DNA of 64,000 bases from Myxococcus sp. CA023. Its GTDB lineage: Bacteria > Myxococcota > Myxococcia > Myxococcales > Myxococcaceae. Below are positions 19,780 to 28,021 of this stretch, in pieces. The notes below the pieces were generated by a model. That model saw nothing but the letters and a program-made list of their open reading frames with translations. It was not told where the DNA came from and did no database searches. A program made the position numbers and the translations under genes. The DNA lies in contig NZ_JAAEAH010000043.1 of the NCBI RefSeq assembly GCF_010998615.1, forward strand, positions 1-64,000, in the 5' to 3' direction. Positions within the stretch are counted from its first letter, which is position 1. Every line of letters starts with the position of its first letter.

Positions 19780-20304
19780 ATGGCCTCGCTCGAAGTCGTC
19801 CGCTCTGAACTCGCGGACTCCCACAAGGACACCCGCCTCAACCTCCAGGGTGTCCTGGAAGGTGGCAGCCTCACCGCGGAGCAGCGTTGGGGTGTGGCCG
19901 TGGCATGCGCCTTCGCCGCTCGGAATGAGCGGCTGAAGGAGGCCATGCTCAACGAGGCGAAGAAGGCCCTCGCGAATCCCGAGCCTGTCATCGAGGACGC
20001 GCGTGCGGCGGCGTCGTTGATGGCGATGAACAATGTGTACTACCGCTTCCGGCACATGATCGGGAAGGAGTCCTACTCGACCAAGCGCGCCGGGCTGCGG
20101 ATGAACCGGCTCGCGCAGGTGCTGACGAACAAGGTGGACTTCGAGCTGGTCTGCCTCGCCGTCAGCGCCATCAACGGCTGCGAGATGTGCATGCAGTCCC
20201 ACGAGAAGGTCGTCCTCGAGGGCGGCCTCTCCGAGGACCAGGTGCACGACGCGGTTCGCATCGCGTCGGTCATCCACGCGGCGGCGGTGGGACTGGAGTC
20301 TTAA
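19780..20304 (+). CDS. ahpD: Alkyl hydroperoxidase AhpD
   Basis: A 174-residue AhpD-family protein, all-helical, with the redox-active NGCEMCMQSHEK motif (CxxC followed by His) that transfers electrons to AhpC in Mycobacterium. It begins 6 bp after ahpC, an arrangement typical of the AhpC/AhpD peroxide-detoxifying pair. The paired gene order supports the assignment strongly. A strong terminator 35 bp downstream ends the operon. Confidence 0.94.
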   Translation: MASLEVVRSELADSHKDTRLNLQGVLEGGSLTAEQRWGVAVACAFAARNERLKEAMLNEAKKALANPEPVIEDARAAASLMAMNNVYYRFRHMIGKESYSTKRAGLRMNRLAQVLTNKVDFELVCLAVSAINGCEMCMQSHEKVVLEGGLSEDQVHDAVRIASVIHAAAVGLES

Positions 20305-20338
20305 GCCCCTCTGTCGCGAGGCATCGCCGAAGTTTCAA

Positions 20339-20377
20339 GCGCCCTCCGGTGGAAACACCGGGGGGCGCTCCCTTTTT
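20339..20377 (+). terminator. Intrinsic terminator after ahpD
   Basis: A 13-bp stem (20339-20351 with 20356-20368, one mismatch) with a GAAA tetraloop is followed by TCCCTTTTT. It separates the ahpC-ahpD transcript from dps, which therefore probably has its own promoter in the ~60 bp that remain. Confidence 0.9.
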
Positions 20378-20435
20378 GGCCGCCGCGCATCCAACCTGCC
20401 GACACCGACAAACACACAGCCGAAAGGAAGACACC

Positions 20436-20912
20436 ATGTACCGCAGCCCCAGCCCCCTTCCCGAGCAGGCCCGCGCCGCCATCGCTGAATCACTCAACGA
20501 GCGGCTCGCCGACGGGCTCGACCTGCACTCGCAAATCAAGGTCGCGCACTGGAACATCAAGGGTCCGCAGTTCGCCTCGCTCCACCCGCTGTTCGAGACG
20601 TTCGCGGTGAGCCTGGCCACGCACAACGACTCCATCGCCGAGCGCGCGGTGACGCTGGGTGGCAAGGCCTACGGCACCAGCCGCCACGTGGGCAAGACGA
20701 GCCGCCTGCCTGAGTATCCGCAGGAGACGACGCGCGACATGGAGCACGTGAAGCTGCTGGCCGAGCGCATCGAAATCTACCTGGACGGCCTGCGGAAGAG
20801 CCGCGCCCTCTTCGTCGAGAACGGGGACTCGGACTCCGAAGGCCTCACCACGGACATCATCACCGAGTTCGAGAAGCACGCGTGGTTCCTGCGCGCTTCG
20901 CTCGAAGGCTGA
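20436..20912 (+). CDS. dps: Dps-family DNA-protecting ferritin
   Basis: A 158-residue Dps/miniferritin that oxidises and stores iron and protects DNA from peroxide. The helix with QIKVAHWNIKGPQF, then H and D/E ligands in LHPLFETF and THNDSIAERAVTLGG, supplies the intersubunit ferroxidase centre. The ATG at 20436 follows AAAGGAAG; open sequence upstream overlaps the terminator and is not coding. It sits next to ahpC-ahpD, making a peroxide-defence block. Confidence 0.94.
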   Translation: MYRSPSPLPEQARAAIAESLNERLADGLDLHSQIKVAHWNIKGPQFASLHPLFETFAVSLATHNDSIAERAVTLGGKAYGTSRHVGKTSRLPEYPQETTRDMEHVKLLAERIEIYLDGLRKSRALFVENGDSDSEGLTTDIITEFEKHAWFLRASLEG

Positions 20913-21089
20913 ACCGCCTTACCCGGACGGGCCCGCCGGGGCTGTGCACCCCGCTGCACGCACATCCCGGGCCCTGCTCCGGCCGAGCCTCGTGTTCTCG
21001 CGAGGTTGCACCGGGCATGACGGTTGCTCTCCACGGGGGCATGCTCCGCCGCGAAGCCGCGGTGTCATGCACCCCCTGGAGAAGCGCCC

Positions 21090-21896
21090 ATGCGACGCAT
21101 CACCTGTCTTGCCCTCACCGTCCTCGTCACCGCCTGTGGCGGTGGAGCCCCCACGCAAGAAGAAGTGGACGCCGCCCGTCAGCGCGTGGAGCGCGTGGTG
21201 GCGGCCTCGCATCAGGTGCGCGGCGCGCTGGAAGCCCTGGGCGTGCTGCCGGTGTACACCTGCGGTGAGCCCCGTCGCGCCTTCCTCAGCACCGCCGCGC
21301 ATGACGTGCGCAAGCGGTGGGCCTGCGCCGGCGCCGCGGTGGAGCCCCATGACAGCGTGACGGACCGCGTGGTGCTCACCTTCGATAAAGGCGGCTGTGA
21401 CGTGCACGGCCTGCGCTTCGCCGGCCAGGCCGCGTTCCTCTACCGCGGCGGCGAGGACCTCATGGAAGTGGAGGCGGACCTGCGCGGACTGACTGTGGAC
21501 GGACACTCGCTCCAGGCGGAGGTGGGCTACGGCACGTGCGGCGACGAGACGCGCCTGTGGGCGGATGTGCAGGGCGGCGTCCCTGGACGGCAGGGCCACA
21601 CGTTCCGAGTCGATGGCCGCGTGGGCATGCGAGCCGGCATGCCCGTGATTGGTGGCACGTCGCTGGTGCTGGACGGTCCAGGCGAGCTGACGGGCCCTCA
21701 TGGCACCGACCGCCTCACGCTGACGGGGCTGCACTACGAGGTGGGTGAATACCTGCCGAAGGAAGGCACCGCGGTGCTGGAGACCGCGGACGGGCGGCGC
21801 GTGGAAGCCCGCTTCCAGCCCGTCCTATGGCGCCTGGGCAAGGCCGAGGTGACGGTCGACGACCTGGAGCCGGTGACGGTGCCCATCGTCCGCTGA
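21090..21896 (+). CDS. Hypothetical lipoprotein
   Basis: A 268-residue lipoprotein. The signal peptide ends in the lipobox VTAC near residue 16, followed by GGG, which usually favours release to the outer membrane. The mature part is mostly beta-strand, with a helical stretch at residues ~24-50 and a few cysteines (CGE, WACAG, GGCD and YGTCGDE) that may form disulfides in the periplasm. No enzymatic motif was recognised. The ATG at 21090 follows CTGGAG. The aminotransferase gene starts 54 bp downstream on the same strand, with no obvious functional link. Confidence 0.8.
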   Translation: MRRITCLALTVLVTACGGGAPTQEEVDAARQRVERVVAASHQVRGALEALGVLPVYTCGEPRRAFLSTAAHDVRKRWACAGAAVEPHDSVTDRVVLTFDKGGCDVHGLRFAGQAAFLYRGGEDLMEVEADLRGLTVDGHSLQAEVGYGTCGDETRLWADVQGGVPGRQGHTFRVDGRVGMRAGMPVIGGTSLVLDGPGELTGPHGTDRLTLTGLHYEVGEYLPKEGTAVLETADGRRVEARFQPVLWRLGKAEVTVDDLEPVTVPIVR

Positions 21897-21950
21897 GCAG
21901 GCGCGCGGAGGCAGCGCGCACGGCGCGGACTTCCGCTAGGGTGTGACGCC

Positions 21951-23240
21951 GTGAGCGACGACGTCCCCCTTCCGGCATTCCGCGCCGTGCCCCGCACCGG
22001 CGTCATCTTCGTCACCGCCGAGGCCACCCGCCGCGGCTACCGCTCCAGCGACCCGGAGTGGTGCAACCTGGGCCAGGGCCAGCCGGAGACGGGAGACCTC
22101 CCCGGCGCGCCGCCCCGGCTGAATCAGGTCACCATCAACGTGGCGGACATGGAGTACGCCCCCGTCGCCGGGCTCTGGGAGGTGCGCGAGTCCATCGCCA
22201 GCCTCTACAACCGGCTCTACCGCCGGGGCATGCCCAGCCAGTACAGCGCGGAGAACGTGAGCCTGTCTGGCGGTGGCCGCGCGGCACTCACCCGCGCCGC
22301 GGCCAGCCTGGGCGCCGTCAACCTGGGCCACTTCCTGCCGGACTACACGGCCTACGAGGAGTTGCTGGACGTCTTCAAGGCGTTCACCGCCATCCCCATC
22401 CTCCTGGAGGGTGAGCGCGGCTATGCCTTCACCGCCGAGGACTTGCGGCGCGAGGTGCAGGGCCGGGGCCTGTCCGCCCTGCTCTTCTCCAACCCCTGCA
22501 ACCCCACCGGCAAGCTGGTGCACGGCGAGGAGATGGCGCGCTGGGTGAGCGTGGCCCGCGAGCATGAGTGCGCGCTGCTGGTCGACGAGTTCTATTCGCA
22601 CTACATCTGGACGGGCCGCCCCGGACACCTGCCGGTGGAGAGCGCCGCCCGCTACGTGGAGGACGTGAACAAGGACCCGGTGGTCTTGTTCGACGGCTTC
22701 ACCAAGAACTGGCGCTACCCGGGTTGGCGCATGACGTGGACGGTGGGGCCGCGCCAGGTCATCGATGCTGTCTCCAGCGCGGGTAGCTTCCTGGATGGCG
22801 GTGGGAGCCGGCCGCTCCAGCGCGCGGCGATTCAACTCCTCCAGGAGGAACCCGTGGTGGCGGAGACGATGGCCATCCACAACACCTTCCGGGAGAAGCG
22901 GGACCGCTTCCACTCCCGGCTGGAGCGCATCGGCATCCGCACGGACCGCGCACCGGACGGCACCTTCTACGTCTGGGGCAACGTGTCCGGGCTGCCGCCG
23001 CCACTCAACGACGGCATGGGCTTCTTCCGCGCCGCACTGGACCAGAAAATCATCGCCGTTCCAGGCGAGTTCTTCGACGTGAATCCCGGCAAGCGCCGCG
23101 CGCGCCCCTCGCGCTTCCGCGGCTACGTACGCCTGTCCTTCGGCCCGTCCATGGAGACGCTGGAGAAGGCCCTGTCGCGGCTGGAGGCCATGGTGCTCCA
23201 CTACTCGCGCACGCCGGGTCAGCCGCCACCGGCACCCTGA
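21951..23240 (+). CDS. Class I/II PLP-dependent aminotransferase
   Basis: A 429-residue fold-type I aminotransferase. It contains FSNPCNPTGKLV, the PLP-contacting LLVDEFYSHYIW, and DGFTKNWRYPGWRM with the Schiff-base lysine. The N-terminus includes GQGQPETGDLPG, usual for class I/II enzymes. The start is GTG 21951. It is shorter in homology to AspC or HisC than to generic aminotransferases, so the substrate cannot be assigned from sequence. Confidence 0.88.
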   Translation: MSDDVPLPAFRAVPRTGVIFVTAEATRRGYRSSDPEWCNLGQGQPETGDLPGAPPRLNQVTINVADMEYAPVAGLWEVRESIASLYNRLYRRGMPSQYSAENVSLSGGGRAALTRAAASLGAVNLGHFLPDYTAYEELLDVFKAFTAIPILLEGERGYAFTAEDLRREVQGRGLSALLFSNPCNPTGKLVHGEEMARWVSVAREHECALLVDEFYSHYIWTGRPGHLPVESAARYVEDVNKDPVVLFDGFTKNWRYPGWRMTWTVGPRQVIDAVSSAGSFLDGGGSRPLQRAAIQLLQEEPVVAETMAIHNTFREKRDRFHSRLERIGIRTDRAPDGTFYVWGNVSGLPPPLNDGMGFFRAALDQKIIAVPGEFFDVNPGKRRARPSRFRGYVRLSFGPSMETLEKALSRLEAMVLHYSRTPGQPPPAP

Positions 23241-23299
23241 CGTGAAATGGCCCGGCCCCTCCATGCGAGGTTGCCGGACCCGGACGCCTCCAGCCCTGC

Positions 23300-23905
23300 T
23301 CAGCGGGGCGCGCCGCCCGTGCCGCGCTCCGGGACGACCCAGAGGTAGAGCGTCCGTCCCTCGCTCTGCACCGTCTTGGTCGGCGCCCAGTCCCCCATGT
23401 CGAAGCTGTGCGACACGATGCGCGTGCCTGGCTTCAGCTCCGAAAGCAGCTTGGACTTGAGCCGCTCGTTGACGGAGGGCAGCAGGTAGAGCGTCACCAC
23501 CGACGCGTCACGGATGTCCGCGTCGAAGAGGTCACCCTGGCGGAACTCCACCTTGTTCTTCACGCCCGCCTGGCTCGCGTTCTGGTTGGCCTCGGCGATG
23601 CGCTCCGGGTTGATGTCCACGCCCACGGCGTGCTTCGCCCCGTGCTTCTGGACAGCGGAGATGACGATGCGACCGTCTCCGCTGCCCAAATCATAGACAG
23701 TGTCCCCGGGCTTCACGCCAGCCAATGCCAGCATCCCGTCCACGGCACCTTCCGGTGTGGGGACGAAGGGAACCTCGGGCGACTGAATCGAACTGCCCGA
23801 GGGTCCGCGGACCTGCACCGTCACCGTCTGCTGCGCCGTCGAAACGCTTGCGGCGTTCGAGGCCATCGCCGCCGTGAACGCGAAAACCACCATCATTCGC
23901 TTCAT
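23300..23905 (-). CDS. Exported SAM-dependent methyltransferase-like protein
   Basis: A 201-residue class I methyltransferase-fold protein. Motif I is VYDLGSGDGRIVI, with VGVDINPE as the acidic strand-2 motif and FRQGDLFDADI as motif II. Unusually it begins with a Sec-type signal peptide (MKRMMVVFAFTAAMASNAASVSTA, cleavage near residue 24). Small methyltransferase-like proteins with signal peptides exist, but SAM is not known to be available in the periplasm, so its activity is doubtful or uses another ligand. Its start overlaps the stop of the upstream permease gene by 4 bp. Confidence 0.82.
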   Translation of the reverse strand: MKRMMVVFAFTAAMASNAASVSTAQQTVTVQVRGPSGSSIQSPEVPFVPTPEGAVDGMLALAGVKPGDTVYDLGSGDGRIVISAVQKHGAKHAVGVDINPERIAEANQNASQAGVKNKVEFRQGDLFDADIRDASVVTLYLLPSVNERLKSKLLSELKPGTRIVSHSFDMGDWAPTKTVQSEGRTLYLWVVPERGTGGAPR

Positions 23906-25329
23906 GTCGCCTCCTTCGTTCGTTGCAATCTGGGAGAGGAAGTGACCTTGGGGGAGGTCCCCTGCGAGCCCCTGCGGGTGCGCACCACCTCCACGGCGAG
24001 CAGCACGCCGCCCGTGCCCAGCACTGCCAGCCCCGCGAGCGCGCCCAGGCCGGTGAAGGCCAGGCTGGAATAGAGGACGTAGGCGCAGATGCCGATGAAG
24101 AGCAGCGGCGTGAGCGGATACAGCGGCACGCGGAACGGCCGCGGCGCATCCGGCTCACGCACGCGCAGCACCATCAGCGACACGCCCGTCAGCAGGAAGA
24201 AGAGCCAGAAGACGGGCGCGGTGTACTCCACCATCGTCTCGAAGCCCTGACGCGTCAGCGTCCCCAGCCCCACCAGCGCCAGGGAGATGGCCCCCTGCAC
24301 CAGCAGCGCGCGGGACGGGCCATTGGACTTCGCGTGCCATTGCCCCAGCCCGTTGAACAGCACGCTGTCCCGCCCGAAGGCATAGTGGGTCCGAGCCCCC
24401 GTCAGCACCGTGGCGTTGGCGGACGTCAGCGCGGAGATGGCGATGATGACGCTCAGCACCAGCGCGCCCCCGCTGCCCACCGCGCGCTGCATCAGGTCCG
24501 CGGCCACCGCCTCCGAACGCGCCATGCCTTCGAGCCCCAGGCCGCGCAGGTAGGCCACGTTGACCAGCAGGTACAGCGCCGTCACCAGCCCGATGCTCGC
24601 CAACAGCGACCAGGCGATGGTGCGCCGCGAACCCCGCACCTCCGAGGACAGGTACGCCACCTCGTTCCAGCCGCCGTACGTCAGCAGCACGAACACCATG
24701 GCCAGGCCCCAGGCGGTCCCTGACGACGCGGCCGGTGCCGGCGCCGCCTCCGCGGGCACCAGAGCGGGCGTGAACAGCAGCCCCACGATGACGACAGCCC
24801 CCACGCCCAGAACCTCCAGGGCCGTGAGCAGGTTCTGCGTACGGGTCCCCTGCCGAAGTCCGGCGATGTTCACCGCCGTTAGCCCCACCACCAGCATGGC
24901 CGCATAGACGGGCGACGAATACGGGCCCAGGGGGAAGAGCTGCGTGGCGTAGTCCCCGAAGACGAAGGCCAGCAGTGCGATGGAGCCGGTGGGGATGACG
25001 GTCAGCCGCGCCCACGCGAAGAGGAAGGCGGGCCCCTTGCCCAGCGCGCGGTACAGGTAGTGGTAGTCCCCGCCCGGGTGTGGCCAGGCGCTGGCCAGCT
25101 CCGCGTAACACAGCGCGCCCACCAGCGACGCGACACCGCCCAGCAGCCACGTGAGCAGCATGGCCTCACCGCTGGCGGACTGCGCGGCCACCAGCGAGGG
25201 CGCCTTGAAGATGCCTGCCCCCAGGACGATGCCCACTGTCAGGGCCATCACATCCAGCACACGCAACGACGGCGACGGCGCGGACTCACCACGCTTCAAG
25301 ACTTCGACTCCTGGTTGCTGCTCCTGCAT
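23902..25329 (-). CDS. APC-family amino acid permease
   Basis: A 475-residue inner-membrane transporter with about 12 hydrophobic helices. The first helix has VGIVLGAGIFKAPSLVA, the unwound substrate-binding GAGIF of the APC superfamily. Other features are the GGDYHYLYRALG loop and SALTSANATVLTGAR on helix 8. I chose the ATG at 25329 (MQEQQP...), 8 bases after GGAG; an upstream GTG at 25344 is possible. The gene overlaps the exported methyltransferase by 4 bp, so the two are coupled. The substrate is likely an amino acid or polyamine but cannot be named. Confidence 0.9.
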   Translation of the reverse strand: MQEQQPGVEVLKRGESAPSPSLRVLDVMALTVGIVLGAGIFKAPSLVAAQSASGEAMLLTWLLGGVASLVGALCYAELASAWPHPGGDYHYLYRALGKGPAFLFAWARLTVIPTGSIALLAFVFGDYATQLFPLGPYSSPVYAAMLVVGLTAVNIAGLRQGTRTQNLLTALEVLGVGAVVIVGLLFTPALVPAEAAPAPAASSGTAWGLAMVFVLLTYGGWNEVAYLSSEVRGSRRTIAWSLLASIGLVTALYLLVNVAYLRGLGLEGMARSEAVAADLMQRAVGSGGALVLSVIIAISALTSANATVLTGARTHYAFGRDSVLFNGLGQWHAKSNGPSRALLVQGAISLALVGLGTLTRQGFETMVEYTAPVFWLFFLLTGVSLMVLRVREPDAPRPFRVPLYPLTPLLFIGICAYVLYSSLAFTGLGALAGLAVLGTGGVLLAVEVVRTRRGSQGTSPKVTSSPRLQRTKEAT

Positions 25330-25539
25330 GGTGACGTGCTCCACGCGCCTCGGCAGCCTCCGCCGTCCGGCGCAAGATGAGGCCGGGACCCGGCCATGGG
25401 GAGGATGAGCCTAGGGACCGTCCCCTCCCCGTCCATGAGACGGAGGGCCCCTCTGCATTTCCGTGGACAGAGCCCCACATCCGGACTGGCGAGCGGACAC
25501 TTCCTCGTCCCCGACACGATGGCTCTATGCTGGGTGTCA

Positions 25540-26805
25540 ATGAGACTTCCGTCGTCCCGGCTCGCCCTGCTGTGCATGCTCTATTTCGTGCAGGGCCTGC
25601 CCTTCGGCTTCCAGGCCACCGCCCTGCCGGTGTACCTGCGCTCGCAGGGCGTCTCGCTGACCACCATTGGACTGCTCGGCGCGCTGTGGTTGCCCTGGGC
25701 CCTCAAGGCGCTCTGGGCGCCCCTGGTGGACCGGTATGGCTCGGCGCGCATCGGCCGGCGCAAGTCGTGGATTCTGCCGATGCAGGCGGGGCTCGCAGCC
25801 AGCTGCGCCGCGGCGGCGGTCGCGGCTTCGCGGGACGCGCTCCCCGCCCTGCTGGCGCTCGTCTTCCTGATGAACCTGTTCGCCGCCACGCAGGACATCG
25901 CGGTGGATGGCTTCGCCGTGGACACCCTGCGCCCCAGTGAGCTGGGCCTGGGCAACACCGCGCAGGTGGTGGGCTACAAGCTGGGAATGCTGACGGGCGG
26001 CGGGCTGCTGGTGTGGGCCAGCGCGCGCATCGGCTGGTCCGGCCTCTTCGTCGCCATGGCGCTGCTGTGCCTGGCCGTCTTCACGGTGATGCTCTTCGCC
26101 CGGGAGTCTCCCCCCGAGACGCATGCCACGCCGTCCACGCCCACCGCCCGGCAGGAGCCGGATTGGCGCGAGCTGTTCCAGCGGCTCAAGAAGGCGCTCC
26201 TGCTGCCGGGCGCGGGCTGGCTGCTGCTCTTCATCACCACGTACAAGCTGGGCGAGAGCATGTCCGACGTGCTCTTCAAGCCGTTCCTCGTCGACGCGGG
26301 CTTCACCGCCGCGCAGATTGGCCTGTGGGTGGGTACGTGGGGCACGGGCGCGTCCATTGTCGGCTCACTGGCCGGAGGACTTCTGGCCTCGCGCATGCCG
26401 CTGCTGGGCGCCGTGGGGCTCACCGCGTCGCTGCGGGTGATTCCCCTGGTGGGGCGGTGGCTGCTGGCCACGGGAGGCGTCACCGACGCGGGCATCATCG
26501 GCGTCACCATGGCCGAGGAGCTCTTCGGCGGCGCGCTCACCACGGTGATGTTCGCCTTCATGATGTCGCGCGTGGACCGGCGCATCGGCGCCACGCACTA
26601 CACGCTGCTCGCCAGCATGGAGGTCTGGGGCAAGGCGCCCGCGGGCCCGCTCGCGGGCTGGCTCGCGGACGCGAAGCACGGGCTCGGCCTGGGCTACGCG
26701 CCCGTCTTCCTGCTGGGCATCGTCCTGTCCGTGGCCTTCCTGGTGCTGCTGGTGCCCATGCGGCGCCAGAAGCACGCCCCGAGCACCGCGCTCAACACCG
26801 CATGA
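25540..26805 (+). CDS. AmpG-like MFS permease (PAT family)
   Basis: A 421-residue MFS transporter with 12 predicted helices. It has LYFVQGLPFGFQATALPVYLRSQG, WLPWALKALWAPLVDRYG and NLFAATQDIAVDGFAVDTL, which are signatures of the PAT/AmpG family that imports anhydro-muropeptides or acetyl-CoA-like compounds. Peptidoglycan recycling is the likely role by homology, but family members vary. The ATG at 25540 starts the first hydrophobic region; upstream open sequence lies in the ~200-bp divergent region shared with the APC permease and is not homologous to anything I know. Confidence 0.87.
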   Translation: MRLPSSRLALLCMLYFVQGLPFGFQATALPVYLRSQGVSLTTIGLLGALWLPWALKALWAPLVDRYGSARIGRRKSWILPMQAGLAASCAAAAVAASRDALPALLALVFLMNLFAATQDIAVDGFAVDTLRPSELGLGNTAQVVGYKLGMLTGGGLLVWASARIGWSGLFVAMALLCLAVFTVMLFARESPPETHATPSTPTARQEPDWRELFQRLKKALLLPGAGWLLLFITTYKLGESMSDVLFKPFLVDAGFTAAQIGLWVGTWGTGASIVGSLAGGLLASRMPLLGAVGLTASLRVIPLVGRWLLATGGVTDAGIIGVTMAEELFGGALTTVMFAFMMSRVDRRIGATHYTLLASMEVWGKAPAGPLAGWLADAKHGLGLGYAPVFLLGIVLSVAFLVLLVPMRRQKHAPSTALNTA

Positions 26806-26826
26806 GGCCACAGCCCTGGAACGCAG

Positions 26827-27501
26827 TCAGCCCTCCACGGGTGGCGCGTCGGGGAGCTCCGCCGAGCGCCACATGTACCAACTGGCCACCGAGCGCCAGG
26901 GCCTCCAGCGCTCGCCATGAGCGAGCAGCACCTTGGGCTTGGGCATCTCCGGCAGGCCATAGGCCTTCATGAAGCCCTTGCGCACGCCGTAGTCGTCCAC
27001 GGGCAGCACGTCGGGCCGCTCGAGCTGGAACATGAGCAGCATCTCCACCGTCCACTGGCCAATGCCGCGCACCTGGGTGAAGTGCTCGATGAGTTCGGCG
27101 TCATCCATGCGCCGCACCTTGGCCAGCGGCGGCACGGTGCCGTCCAGCGTCTTGCGCGCCAGGTCCTGGAGCGCGGCCAGCTTGTTGGCGGACAGTCCCG
27201 CTTCGCGCAGCGACGTGTCCGGAACCGCCAGCAGCGCCTGGGGCGTGAACTTCCGTCCCGAGCCCACGCGCTCGCACACGCGCCCGAAGATGGTGGCGGC
27301 CGCCTTGCCGTGGAGCTGCTGGTAGACGATGGACTCCGCCAGCGCGCCGAATGGGCTGTGCAGCGGGCGCACCTGGAGCCGGAAGGGACCGACCTGCTTC
27401 ATCAACGCGCCCAGCGTCGGGTCCGCACGGGACAGGGCACGGCGGACCGAGGGCGTGTAGTAGCTGGGGTATCGAATGACGTCGGGAGGAGGACGCGGCA
27501 T
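26827..27501 (-). CDS. DNA-3-methyladenine glycosylase II (AlkA-like, HhH-GPD)
   Basis: A 224-residue base-excision-repair glycosylase of the HhH-GPD superfamily. The helix-hairpin-helix and catalytic Asp are in VRGIGQWTVEMLLMFQLERPDVLPVDD, where the Asp of PVDD is the usual catalytic residue. AESIVYQQLHGKAA marks the N-terminal helical core. It removes alkylated purines from DNA. The ATG at 27501 is preferred over an upstream start because the 14 extra residues are not conserved-looking. It is convergent with the AmpG-like gene, 21 bp away. Confidence 0.9.
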   Translation of the reverse strand: MPRPPPDVIRYPSYYTPSVRRALSRADPTLGALMKQVGPFRLQVRPLHSPFGALAESIVYQQLHGKAAATIFGRVCERVGSGRKFTPQALLAVPDTSLREAGLSANKLAALQDLARKTLDGTVPPLAKVRRMDDAELIEHFTQVRGIGQWTVEMLLMFQLERPDVLPVDDYGVRKGFMKAYGLPEMPKPKVLLAHGERWRPWRSVASWYMWRSAELPDAPPVEG

Positions 27502-27571
27502 GGGCGGCGACCATGATGCCGCCGCCCAGCCCCCTTCACGCAACCCGATTCTTGCGCCAAGCCGCCGCCGC

Positions 27572-27946
27572 TCAAATCGGCGCGGCGTGCTCCGTCTCGG
27601 CCGGCACCTGGGTGCGCGGCTCGCCCTCTTCCTCTTCGACGTGGTGCTCGATCTGCTCCTGGAGCACCTGCATCTTCGCGTCGAACTCCTCGTCCGACGG
27701 CTCCAGGTCCAGCAGGTCGGCGATGAGGCGCTTGGCGGACAGCTGTTCCTCTGCGGCCTCGCGCAAGAGGGCCTCCGTGTCCTGCGCCTTCGCCGCGGGA
27801 TAGAAGTATTGCTCCTCGATGGAGGCGTGCGCGCTCAAGCGGTCGGAAATCATCTCGAAAAGCTCCTGGCGTTTCGCCTCCGCCCCCTCCGAGAACTTCT
27901 CGTCCTTCTTGAACAGCTTCTTCACCTCGTCGTGCTGCTGCTTCAA
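27572..27946 (-). CDS. Hemerythrin HHE-domain protein with non-ATG start
   Basis: An HHE cation-binding protein of about 124 residues. It has QQHDEV near the start, HASIEEQYFYP in the middle, and EQIEHHVEEEEGE, giving the His/Glu ligands expected for an iron-binding four-helix bundle. Homologues usually begin MxAIxLLKxxH. Here the conserved residues DAIELL lie just before the first legal start, and no ATG or GTG exists in frame between the upstream gene's stop (28022) and this point. A TTG at 27946 or CTG at 27949, with AAGGA 10-13 bases earlier, probably starts translation. It lies 75 bp downstream of the Rieske oxidoreductase gene on the same strand. Confidence 0.75.
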   Translation of the reverse strand: MKQQHDEVKKLFKKDEKFSEGAEAKRQELFEMISDRLSAHASIEEQYFYPAAKAQDTEALLREAAEEQLSAKRLIADLLDLEPSDEEFDAKMQVLQEQIEHHVEEEEGEPRTQVPAETEHAAPI

Positions 27947-28021
27947 CAGTTCGATAGCGTCCTTGCGCGCCCGCTTCCGTGTGGATGATGTGTGTCGTGT
28001 TGAGGTGTGAAGGCGTGTGGC

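Noticed and set aside
20187-20435. Upstream extension of the dps frame
   Set aside because: It overlaps the end of ahpD and the terminator hairpin; the ATG at 20436 with AAAGGAAG starts the Dps fold.
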